From NCBI GenBank assembly GCA_040387095.1, contig JAZKEJ010000032.1:1-14965 (forward strand): a stretch of 14,965 nt of DNA, in the 5' to 3' direction. Every line of letters begins with the position of its first letter. The first letter of the stretch is position 1. Position numbers and translations under genes: made by a program. This document shows, one piece after another, positions 5,441 through 13,521 of this stretch. A model generated the notes under the pieces. That model saw nothing but the letters and a program-made list of their open reading frames with translations, ran no database searches and was not told the origin of the DNA. Source of the DNA: Methylotenera_A sp040387095 (lineage in GTDB: Bacteria > Pseudomonadota > Gammaproteobacteria > Burkholderiales > Methylophilaceae).

Positions 5441-7732
5441 CTAGAGCGCCTTACCAATCTTGCCCGCTCGTAGCGCTTCGATAATTTGTGCTTTAGCGCC
5501 ATCTGCCACCACACGGCCAGAGTCAATCACGATGATGCGATCAGCCAAATCGAATAAACCTGTGCGGTGTGAAATCAACAGCAAGGTTTTGCCGATTGCC
5601 GCTTCCATTAAGCGTTTTTTTACCGCATCTTCTGCCGAATGGTCCATCGCACTGGTCGGTTCATCCAGCAAAATAATAGACGGCTTGCCGATTAATGCGC
5701 GCGCAATGCCAACGCCTTGCTTTTGTCCGCCAGAAAGCGTTTCACCGCGTTCGCCCACGCTTAGATCAAACCCTTTTGGATGCGCATTAATAAACTCATC
5801 AATACCGCCCGCATGCGCAGCAGCCAAAACAGCGGCATCATCAGCGTGCGGCATGGTGACAGTGAGATTGTCACGCATTGTGCCGTAAAACAAATGCGTT
5901 TCTTGCTGCACATAGCCTACGCATCGGCGCAGTTCAGCCGGGTCGATTTGGCGTGCATCAATGCCATCAATCAAAATTGCGCCTGCTGTCGGCTGATACA
6001 AACCTAGAATTAATTTATGAACAGTCGTTTTGCCAGAACCCATGCGCCCTAGTAACGCCACACGTTCACCTGCTTTAATTTTGAATGAAACTTTGGTAAG
6101 TGCGCTATCTTCGGCGCCGGGGTAATCAAAACTCACCTCCCTGAATTCGATATCGCCTCTAAAGCTTGGCCGCGATAAAAAATTAGAGTCAAGCGGACGT
6201 TCTACTGCCTTATTCATAATGTCATCCAGCGACTGCAAAGAAGTGGATGCAGTGTGATATTGCGTAAGCAAACCAGCAGTTTGCGAAATCGGTATCAGCG
6301 CGCGTGAAGACAGCATGGTGCAGGCAATCAATCCGCCCATGGTTAAATCACCGTTGGTCACCAAATAGACACCCAGCAATATCAGGCTGATGGTAATCAA
6401 TTGCTGAATAGCGCTTGAACCGTTATGAATGGACGATGACAACAAACGCAATTTACTGCCGACTTCGGTCAAATAGGTGGCGCTATGTTCCCACTTACGC
6501 TGCATGCCGCCTTCAATACCTAAGGCTTTGATGGTTTCCAAACCGACCAGACTTTCAATTAATGTCGCATTGCGCAAAGCGCCAGCGCGGTACATGGTTT
6601 CAGAAAGGGCGTGCATTTTGCTTTGTACGCTAAACGCATAAACCAGCATCACAATTGCACCAACAATCACTGGGATCACCATCATCGGCGCAATCCACGC
6701 TATCACGATGATAAAAATAATGCCGAAAGGCACATCAATTAAAGTGGTGATGGTGGCAGAAGTAATAAAATCGCGCACACTTTCGAACGAACGCAGATTA
6801 CTGGCAAACGAACCGACAGAATTGGGGCGTTGTTCCATGCGCAACCCCAGCACTTGTTCCATAATGCGCGCGCTAAGCTTGATATCGATGCGCGTACTGG
6901 CCCAATCTAAAAAATAGCCGCGCATGGTGCGCAAAATAAAATCACCCAGCACAATCACAGAAACGCCAATTGCTAATACCCACAAGGTTTCAATTGAACG
7001 GTTTGGCACAACGCGATCGTACACATTCATGGTAAAAAGCGGCATGGCCAGCGCAAACATATTTACCACAAAAGCCGCCACCATCACATCGCGATAAATG
7101 CGTTTATTTTCTGCCAGCGTGCCCCAAAACCAATGCCTTAAACGTACCACGCCAACAGCTGGTGCGCGCTTATCAAACACATATTTAGGTTTAGTGACGA
7201 TACAATAGCCAGAATATTGGGCAGCAATTTCCTCTAAAGACACCAGCACTTCAGAATCGCCCAACTCCGGGTAAATAACCCGCGCCTGATTGCTTTTTGC
7301 ATCGTAACTGACCAGTTTGCATGCTTCATCGTTGTGCAGCAAAAGCGTCACCGGTAAAAATTCAGCGCGAATCTCAGTGATTGGTTTTTTAAGAATAGTC
7401 ACCGCTATATTCACGCGCTCGGCTGCGCGCCTGAATAAAGCCGGCGTCATTTTGCCATGTCGCAACGGCAAGCCAGCTATTAAGGCATCTTTAGTCGTTG
7501 CAATCTGGTGTGTGCGGCAAGCGAGTAATAGGCAACTTAATAGCGAGTCGCTTGTATTGGCTTGCTCTTGAATTAAAGAATCTAAATCAATATGAGCGGA
7601 TGTTTTAACACTGGCTTGATGATCCAAAATTTTCTGTGGATTATTCGCATTCGCGGCGTCTGTTGCGTCAGTTTCTTTAATATCTAAAGCATTTGGATTT
7701 TTTGTGTCCTGACTTTTATTGTCTAGACTCAT
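5441..7732 (-). CDS. lapB: LapB-type type I secretion ABC transporter (permease/ATPase)
   Basis: This 763-residue inner-membrane ATPase would power export of the LapA-type adhesin. After a polar Asp/Asn/Ala/Thr-rich extension (about 1-50), a C39 peptidase-like domain (about 60-185) lacks the catalytic setting: the region reads SLLSCLLLACRTH rather than a Q-x-x-D-C-G type motif, and the His position reads NDEACKLVSYD. It is a non-cleaving docking domain, as in transporters of RTX and LapA proteins. Membrane helices span about 215-480. The nucleotide-binding domain shows Walker A GRMGSGKTT (562-570), signature LSGGQ (667-671), Walker B SIILLDE (685-691) and switch His722. It is first in a minus-strand operon with lapC and the LuxR-type regulator. 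The extension makes it a little longer than the usual 700-720 residues. The ATG at 7732 has only a weak ribosome-binding site. Confidence 0.93.
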   Translation of the reverse strand: MSLDNKSQDTKNPNALDIKETDATDAANANNPQKILDHQASVKTSAHIDLDSLIQEQANTSDSLLSCLLLACRTHQIATTKDALIAGLPLRHGKMTPALFRRAAERVNIAVTILKKPITEIRAEFLPVTLLLHNDEACKLVSYDAKSNQARVIYPELGDSEVLVSLEEIAAQYSGYCIVTKPKYVFDKRAPAVGVVRLRHWFWGTLAENKRIYRDVMVAAFVVNMFALAMPLFTMNVYDRVVPNRSIETLWVLAIGVSVIVLGDFILRTMRGYFLDWASTRIDIKLSARIMEQVLGLRMEQRPNSVGSFASNLRSFESVRDFITSATITTLIDVPFGIIFIIVIAWIAPMMVIPVIVGAIVMLVYAFSVQSKMHALSETMYRAGALRNATLIESLVGLETIKALGIEGGMQRKWEHSATYLTEVGSKLRLLSSSIHNGSSAIQQLITISLILLGVYLVTNGDLTMGGLIACTMLSSRALIPISQTAGLLTQYHTASTSLQSLDDIMNKAVERPLDSNFLSRPSFRGDIEFREVSFDYPGAEDSALTKVSFKIKAGERVALLGRMGSGKTTVHKLILGLYQPTAGAILIDGIDARQIDPAELRRCVGYVQQETHLFYGTMRDNLTVTMPHADDAAVLAAAHAGGIDEFINAHPKGFDLSVGERGETLSGGQKQGVGIARALIGKPSIILLDEPTSAMDHSAEDAVKKRLMEAAIGKTLLLISHRTGLFDLADRIIVIDSGRVVADGAKAQIIEALRAGKIGKAL

Positions 7733-7779
7733 TATTTCAACCTGTTAAATTATGCGTTTAAACTAATGTATCACATTCG

Positions 7780-7800
7780 CTTAATACTACAATTATTAAG
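7780..7800. repeat. 7-bp inverted repeat upstream of lapB
   Basis: CTTAATA (7780-7786) and TATTAAG (7794-7800) are exact reverse complements with a 7-nt spacer, lying 48 bp from the lapB start. The size suits an operator for a dimeric regulator. It does not share its half-site with the dyads upstream of lapG. Confidence 0.4.
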
Positions 7801-7838
7801 ATGCATAATCATCCATTTTTAACAAAATTCATGCATAA
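7801..7838. repeat. Direct repeat of ATGCATAA, 30 bp apart
   Basis: ATGCATAA occurs at 7801-7808 and 7831-7838, and the first copy abuts the inverted repeat before it. The core ATGCAT is itself palindromic. ATGCATA also occurs at 842-848 in the adhesin/lapG spacer. In AT-rich DNA this may be chance, but 30 bp is close to three helical turns. Confidence 0.3.
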
Positions 7839-7908
7839 ATCCACACACTTAAGTCCATTTAAAACAAGTTGTCAGCGCATCCGATTTTATTCAACTTAAC
7901 GCTATTAT

Positions 7909-7921
7909 TAAATCAGATTTA
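7909..7921. repeat. 13-bp palindrome upstream of the large sensor enzyme
   Basis: TAAATC and GATTTA flank a single central A, giving a perfect odd palindrome 40 bp before the ATG at 7962. It could be an operator for that gene. It matches no consensus I can name. Confidence 0.3.
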
Positions 7922-7961
7922 GGCATATATTAGATTGCACTAGTTTAACGCGATACTAAAA

Positions 7962-10900
7962 ATGAGTTCCAAAAAACAAACCCGCTCTAAACTCTCTATT
8001 TCAATTATTCTCCTCGTTTTAATAGCAGCAAATTTTTTATTTTCAAATGCCTACGCACTGGGAAATAAAAATCGGGCAGATAAGTTACAAGAGATTAATC
8101 TGCAGCTTAAATGGAAGCATCAGTTTCAGTTTGCAGGCTATTATGCCGCGCAAGCTAAAGGCTATTACGCGGCCGAAAATCTCAAGGTGAATATTCTAGA
8201 AGGCGGTTTTGATCGATCCGCCTCAGACTTGGTCGCCTCAAACACAGCTCAGTATGGAATTGGCGATTCGGAAGTTTTGCTGGACTTTGCTGAAGGAAAA
8301 CCATTGGTTGTTTTAGGCGCCATATTCCAGCATTCGCCATACATCCTTTTGAGCCGCGCCGATTCTAATATCCAAACACCTTCAGATTTAGTCAATAAAC
8401 GCGTCATGCTGGCTAAAAATCAAGGTGCAAAAGAATTTAAAACCATCCTAAAAAACGAAGGCATTGCACTGGATAAAGTTAAGGTGATTGAGCATTCGTG
8501 GAACCTGCAAGACCTGATTGACGGCAAGGTCGATGCAATCACTGCTTACATTTCTGTTGAGCCTAATTATCTTCGCGCAAAAGGTATTAAGCCTGGCATC
8601 ATGCAAAACACCAATTATGGTATTGATTTTTATGGCGATACTTTATTTACCAATCGTCATGAAATTCAGGAAAATCCAACCCGAGTTGCCGCTTTTTTAA
8701 GCGCCAGTCAAAAAGGCTGGATTTACGCACTCGATAACAAACAGGAAATTGCAGATTTAATTCTTAAGATGGATGGTGTAGCACAGCGCGGTTTAACACG
8801 TGAAATCTTGCTCAACGAAGCAAAGGATATGGAAGCGCTGATTCTGTCTGATATCGTTGAAATTGGTCACATCAACCCTAGTCGCTGGAAACACATTGCG
8901 AGCGAATTGGCCAACCTTGGTTTAGTAAAAAAAGAGTTGGACTTAACCGGTTTTATTTATGAGAAAAATAAACCTTTAACGACCTTATCAAAAAAATATC
9001 AGCTGATTGCCGTTTTTACGTTAGTGATTATTTTATTAGCCATTGCATTCTGGTATTTCAAAACTCGTCATAAATTACGCATTAACGCAGAAAAATTATC
9101 TGCAGAAACCAGCCGTCGCTTACAGACGGAAATGGAACTTGCTTTTACGCAGGCGCGAATCAATGAAATGTTTAAATCGACTTCTGCTGGTATCGCCATC
9201 ACCACCATAGATGGCAATTATATAATGACCAATCCAGCCTATTATGAAATGCTGGATTACACAGAAGCGGGATTAAAAAATACCGATTTTTTTTCGTTAA
9301 CCCACCCATATGACCGCGACTTAAACACCAAAAAAATCCAGCAGTTGCTTGATGCTTCCATTAAAAGCTTTGTTTCAGAAATGCGACACATTAAGAAGAA
9401 TGGCGATTTAATATGGGTCAGATCCAGCATTTCTGTAGTGCGCTCACCTGAAAGTGACGTTTTCAACCTGATTTTAATTTGTGAAAATATCAGCGATCAA
9501 ATGGCGACTACAGAAAAACTCAAGCAAAGCGAGCATATGTTAAAAATCGCCAGCAACCTTGCTGATCTCGGCGGTTGGCATTTAGATGTAAAAACTATGC
9601 AGTTAACCTGGTCAGATGAGGTTTCAATCCTGCACGATATGTTGCCCGGTGAAGTGCCAACTTACGAACAAGCAAGCAATATGATTACGCCAGATTGGCG
9701 CGATCATATTCAACAAAACCTGGATGAATGCATCAAAACTGGCAAACCGTATGATGAAGAGTTTCAGAAAATCACCGCTAAAAACCGCTCTATATGGGTA
9801 CGTTCAGCTGCGCAGGCTGTCCGTAATCAGAATGGTGAGATTGTTAGAATACAAGGTGCATTTCAAGACATTACTAAACATAAAAATCTAGAAATGTTCA
9901 ATTACAAGCAATCATTAATATTGGAAAAAATAGCTTCGGATGTAGTTTTAAAAGAAGTGTTGGAAGACTGTATCCACCTGATTGAAGAACAGTATCCAGC
10001 ACTTATTTGCGTCGTTAATCTTTTAGATGAAAGTGGTCAATATTTAAAAACTGGCTCTTCTAATAGTATGCCCTCAGAGTATGTTGAAGCGATTGATGGA
10101 ATAAAAATTGGCGAAAATGCCGGCTCTTGCGGCACAGCGGCGTTCACACAAAAAGAAGTGATTGTAAGCGATATTTCAAGTGACCCGTTGTGGAAAAATT
10201 ACAAAAACCATGCATTAAAACATGGCCTTGCGGCTTGCTGGTCATTACCAATTTTCTCTAGCAAAGGCACTGTTATTGGTACTTTTAGCGCCTATTCCAA
10301 GCAAATATGCAGTCCGCTTGAAGAAGAAATTCAGTTAATTCGCTCTATCAGTAAAACAATCGGCATCGCGATTGAAAAAGATATGTCTTCTGAACAAATC
10401 CATTTACTTGAATCAGCGATTTCTAGGCTCAGCGATGTGGTTTTGATTACAAAAGCCGAGCCTTTCGATCTGCCAGGCCCTGCAACTGTATTTGTTAATG
10501 AGGCTTTCGAGAAGTTAACTGGTTACACAAGAGAAGAAGTTATCGGGCAAACGCCACGTATATTGCAAGGACCAAAAACCGATAAAGCAGAACTAAAACG
10601 CATACGTAGTGCATTAGAAAAATGGCAGCCAGTACGCGCGGAATTAATTAATTACAAGAAAAATGGTGAAGAGTTTTGGCTGGAACTGGATATTGTACCG
10701 ATTGCGAATGCGTCGGGCTGGTATACGCACTGGGTTGCGGTAGAGCGTGACATTACGCTACGAAAATCGAATGAGCTAGAAATGCTAAGGCTTAATCGCG
10801 CACTAAGAATGCTGAGCTCTTGCAATGATGTTTTAATGCGCACTAAAAATGAGGCAAATCTGATTAATGAGATTTGTAAAGTTGCGGTTGAAGTTGGTGG

Positions 10901-13463
10901 GTATATGACTGCTTGGGTTGGCTATATCCAGCAGGATGAATATCAATCGATTGTTCCAGCAGGCAGTTATGGAAGTAACGGAGACTTTATAGACCAACTA
11001 AATCTCAGCTGTTTACAAGACCACCCGCGTGGCAACGGTCCTAGCAGTAAAGCTGTGCGCGAGTGTAAAACGGTCATTGTTGAGGAAATTGCTAAAGACC
11101 TTGATTATCCAGCCATCCATGAAGCAACTCAAGAAGGTTATCTAGGCCTTATTTCGCTGCCGCTGATTTCCGAAGGCAAGTGTTTTGGTTTGCTGGTTAT
11201 TTATTCAGCAGAAAAGCTGACGATGACAACTGAAGAAATCAAACTGTTAGAAGAAATGGCAGAAGACCTCTCATTTGGCATACACAGTATTCGTGCCAGG
11301 CTTGAGCAGGAAAAGATGCAGGCGGCCATTACTCAAGTTGCATCAAGTGTGTCAATGTCGGCTGGCAATCAATTTTTTGAGCAACTTACCCAAAACATGA
11401 TCACGGCGTCTGATGCTGACGCTGGCTTTATTGCTTTACTGTCGGCTGATGAACAAGTGAGTGCCAGCACATTAATTGCGGTTGTTGACGGCAAGCTAAT
11501 AGAAAATTTTAGTTATGAGGTGGGCACAAGTCCTTGTAATCATTTACTTAAATCCGACCATTTTGTTCTTTCGCAGTCATCGGTTGAGTGCTTCCCATCA
11601 AAAACCATGGCATCTCTTGGCATGAAAGATTATGTTGGACAGCGCTTATCCAGCAGCAAAAATAGAACAATAGGCATGATTTTTGTGATGAAGCGTGAAA
11701 ATTTTAAACAAGATGATTTCACCGTTTCAACACTTAAAATATTTGCCACCAGAGCCGCTGCAGAAATCGAGCGGCAAGACTATGATCGCCATATCGGTCA
11801 GCAGGCATCGCTATTGGATAAAGCACAGGACGCCATCATTGTAAGGGGGATGGATCAACGCATCCAGTTTTGGAACAAGGGCGCAGAGCGCCTGTATGGC
11901 TGGACAGAAAAAGAAGCAATCGGTCAATCGATTGTCGATTTAATTTATTTAAATAATGAAGACTTCATCGCCTCTGAAAAGAGTCTGCTGTTGACGGGTG
12001 AATGTATAAACGAAGTCTGTCAAAAGCGTAAAGATGAAACTGAACTTTTCGTCGAAGTGCGTTGGACTTTGGTAAAAGACAGCGAAGGCAATCCACTTTC
12101 TGTTTTATGTATTAACACCGACATCACGCAACGCCGAGCTGCCGCACAAGAAATTCAGCATATGGCGTTTTATGATGCGTTAACTAGCTTACCTAACCGA
12201 TTACTGCTACAGGAAAGATTAAAGCACGCATTAACTAACAGCATCAGAAATAATAAACACGGCGCAATATTGTTTATTGATATGGATAACTTTAAAACAA
12301 TTAACGATACCATGGGCCATGCAGCTGGCGATATTTTATTGCAAAAGATTGCGGAACGTTTACAGCAAAACACGCGCAGTAGTGACACTGTTTCCAGGCT
12401 TGGTGGAGATGAGTTCATTATTATGCTGGAGGAGTTAAGTTCGGATTTAGCTGAAGCCGCTATTCAAACCAAGAATTTTGGCGAAAAAATGATTCGACTT
12501 TTTCAAGAGCCGTTTGATGTTGATATTCATAAACACTACAGTAGCCCAAGTATCGGTATCACATTATTTAAAGATGATAATCAATCCGTTACAGACCTGC
12601 TTAAACAGGCAGACCTTGCGATGTATCAAGCGAAAGCAGCCGGACGTAATACATTAAGATTCTACGATCCACAAATGCAAGCCAGCGTGTCAGATCGAGT
12701 TGAACTGGAAATTGAGCTGCGTAACGCGTTAACTAGGCAGGAGTTCTCGCTACATTATCAACCGCAAATGGATTCTCAAGGCAAATGTATTGGAGCAGAA
12801 GCCTTGTTGCGCTGGAATAGCCATAGCAAAGGCATGATTTCCCCTGCCCATTTCATTCCGCTTGCTGAAGAAACCAGGTTGATTCTGCCGATTGGCGAAT
12901 GGGTGCTGAAAACCGCGTGTGAAACATTGGTTAAATGGGAAAAAATGCCCGAAATGGCCAATCTTCAGTTGGCAGTTAATGTCAGTGTGCACCAATTCCG
13001 CTTGGCAAATTTTGTCGACCAAGTGTTATCCATTGTTAAATCCGCTGGCGCCAATCCTACCAGACTGAAACTGGAGCTGACAGAAAACATATTTGTTGAA
13101 AATGTAGAAGATATTATTTCTAAAATGACAGCGCTAAAAGAACAAGGCATCGCATTTTCATTGGATGATTTTGGTACTGGTTACTCTTCGCTTTCCTACC
13201 TTAAACGCTTGCCGTTAGATCAGCTCAAAATAGATCAATCATTTATACGAGATATGCTAAAGGACAATCATGGAGCAACGATTGCGCGAAGCATTATTAC
13301 ACTTGGAAAAAGTTTGGGCCTAGATGTTATTGCAGAAGGTGTAGAACTTTCAGGGCAACAAGAATTCCTAATCAAAGAAGGCTGTCATTTATACCAAGGC
13401 TATTACTTTAGCAGGCCGTTACCGATTGATGGAATTGAAGATTTCATTAAAAATAAGTCTTAA
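7962..13463 (+). CDS. Membrane sensor: NMT1/THI5-like binding domain, PAS/GAF array, GGDEF and EAL
   Basis: This 1833-residue protein would sense signals and make and/or degrade c-di-GMP. In order: signal segment (about 11-33); periplasmic NMT1/THI5-type substrate-binding domain (about 43-325, opening INLQLKWKHQFQFAGYYAA), related to binding proteins for pyrimidine-like or sulfonate-like ligands; membrane helix (about 346-366); PAS (about 395-515); PAS (about 525-640); GAF (about 650-805); PAS of LOV-like shape (about 815-935); GAF (about 945-1112); GAF (about 1117-1272); PAS (about 1281-1392); GGDEF (about 1400-1570); EAL (about 1583-1830). The cyclase motif GGDEF (1481-1485) is intact and an RSSD inhibitory site (1472-1475) precedes it. 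The phosphodiesterase residues are also present: E1613 in GAEALLRW, D1735-D1736 in DDFGTGYSSL, and the QGY motif. Which activity dominates cannot be read from sequence. It diverges from lapB, so it may tune the LapD signal. Confidence 0.9.
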   Translation: MSSKKQTRSKLSISIILLVLIAANFLFSNAYALGNKNRADKLQEINLQLKWKHQFQFAGYYAAQAKGYYAAENLKVNILEGGFDRSASDLVASNTAQYGIGDSEVLLDFAEGKPLVVLGAIFQHSPYILLSRADSNIQTPSDLVNKRVMLAKNQGAKEFKTILKNEGIALDKVKVIEHSWNLQDLIDGKVDAITAYISVEPNYLRAKGIKPGIMQNTNYGIDFYGDTLFTNRHEIQENPTRVAAFLSASQKGWIYALDNKQEIADLILKMDGVAQRGLTREILLNEAKDMEALILSDIVEIGHINPSRWKHIASELANLGLVKKELDLTGFIYEKNKPLTTLSKKYQLIAVFTLVIILLAIAFWYFKTRHKLRINAEKLSAETSRRLQTEMELAFTQARINEMFKSTSAGIAITTIDGNYIMTNPAYYEMLDYTEAGLKNTDFFSLTHPYDRDLNTKKIQQLLDASIKSFVSEMRHIKKNGDLIWVRSSISVVRSPESDVFNLILICENISDQMATTEKLKQSEHMLKIASNLADLGGWHLDVKTMQLTWSDEVSILHDMLPGEVPTYEQASNMITPDWRDHIQQNLDECIKTGKPYDEEFQKITAKNRSIWVRSAAQAVRNQNGEIVRIQGAFQDITKHKNLEMFNYKQSLILEKIASDVVLKEVLEDCIHLIEEQYPALICVVNLLDESGQYLKTGSSNSMPSEYVEAIDGIKIGENAGSCGTAAFTQKEVIVSDISSDPLWKNYKNHALKHGLAACWSLPIFSSKGTVIGTFSAYSKQICSPLEEEIQLIRSISKTIGIAIEKDMSSEQIHLLESAISRLSDVVLITKAEPFDLPGPATVFVNEAFEKLTGYTREEVIGQTPRILQGPKTDKAELKRIRSALEKWQPVRAELINYKKNGEEFWLELDIVPIANASGWYTHWVAVERDITLRKSNELEMLRLNRALRMLSSCNDVLMRTKNEANLINEICKVAVEVGGYMTAWVGYIQQDEYQSIVPAGSYGSNGDFIDQLNLSCLQDHPRGNGPSSKAVRECKTVIVEEIAKDLDYPAIHEATQEGYLGLISLPLISEGKCFGLLVIYSAEKLTMTTEEIKLLEEMAEDLSFGIHSIRARLEQEKMQAAITQVASSVSMSAGNQFFEQLTQNMITASDADAGFIALLSADEQVSASTLIAVVDGKLIENFSYEVGTSPCNHLLKSDHFVLSQSSVECFPSKTMASLGMKDYVGQRLSSSKNRTIGMIFVMKRENFKQDDFTVSTLKIFATRAAAEIERQDYDRHIGQQASLLDKAQDAIIVRGMDQRIQFWNKGAERLYGWTEKEAIGQSIVDLIYLNNEDFIASEKSLLLTGECINEVCQKRKDETELFVEVRWTLVKDSEGNPLSVLCINTDITQRRAAAQEIQHMAFYDALTSLPNRLLLQERLKHALTNSIRNNKHGAILFIDMDNFKTINDTMGHAAGDILLQKIAERLQQNTRSSDTVSRLGGDEFIIMLEELSSDLAEAAIQTKNFGEKMIRLFQEPFDVDIHKHYSSPSIGITLFKDDNQSVTDLLKQADLAMYQAKAAGRNTLRFYDPQMQASVSDRVELEIELRNALTRQEFSLHYQPQMDSQGKCIGAEALLRWNSHSKGMISPAHFIPLAEETRLILPIGEWVLKTACETLVKWEKMPEMANLQLAVNVSVHQFRLANFVDQVLSIVKSAGANPTRLKLELTENIFVENVEDIISKMTALKEQGIAFSLDDFGTGYSSLSYLKRLPLDQLKIDQSFIRDMLKDNHGATIARSIITLGKSLGLDVIAEGVELSGQQEFLIKEGCHLYQGYYFSRPLPIDGIEDFIKNKS

Positions 13464-13521
13464 TTTTTTAATTAATATCAATACTCGCATGCTTTGCATA
13501 AACTAAATCAGTAGATCACCC

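Larger units (their letters stand above)
7733..7961. promoter_or_regulatory. Divergent lapB / sensor-enzyme intergenic region
   Basis: This 229-bp AT-rich spacer must hold promoters for the lapB operon (minus) and the large c-di-GMP enzyme (plus). It contains a 7-bp inverted repeat, a 13-bp palindrome and a direct repeat of ATGCATAA, listed separately. I could not place a -35/-10 pair with proper spacing on either strand. The large downstream gene has no clear Shine-Dalgarno before its ATG at 7962. Confidence 0.45.

Noticed and set aside
5460..5888. 142-codon plus-strand frame antisense to lapB
   Set aside because: It lies wholly within the conserved ATPase domain of lapB on the opposite strand, has no family resemblance and shows no start signals; it is a shadow frame.
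7869..7908. TTGTCA and TATTAT as a promoter for the large sensor gene
   Set aside because: The hexamers are 28 bp apart, too far for a sigma-70 promoter, and no alternative pair has proper spacing.
13464..13521. Terminator or promoter between the two c-di-GMP enzyme genes
   Set aside because: The spacer is AT-rich with only weak self-complementarity (TTAATTAA); no usable hairpin or -35/-10 pair was seen.
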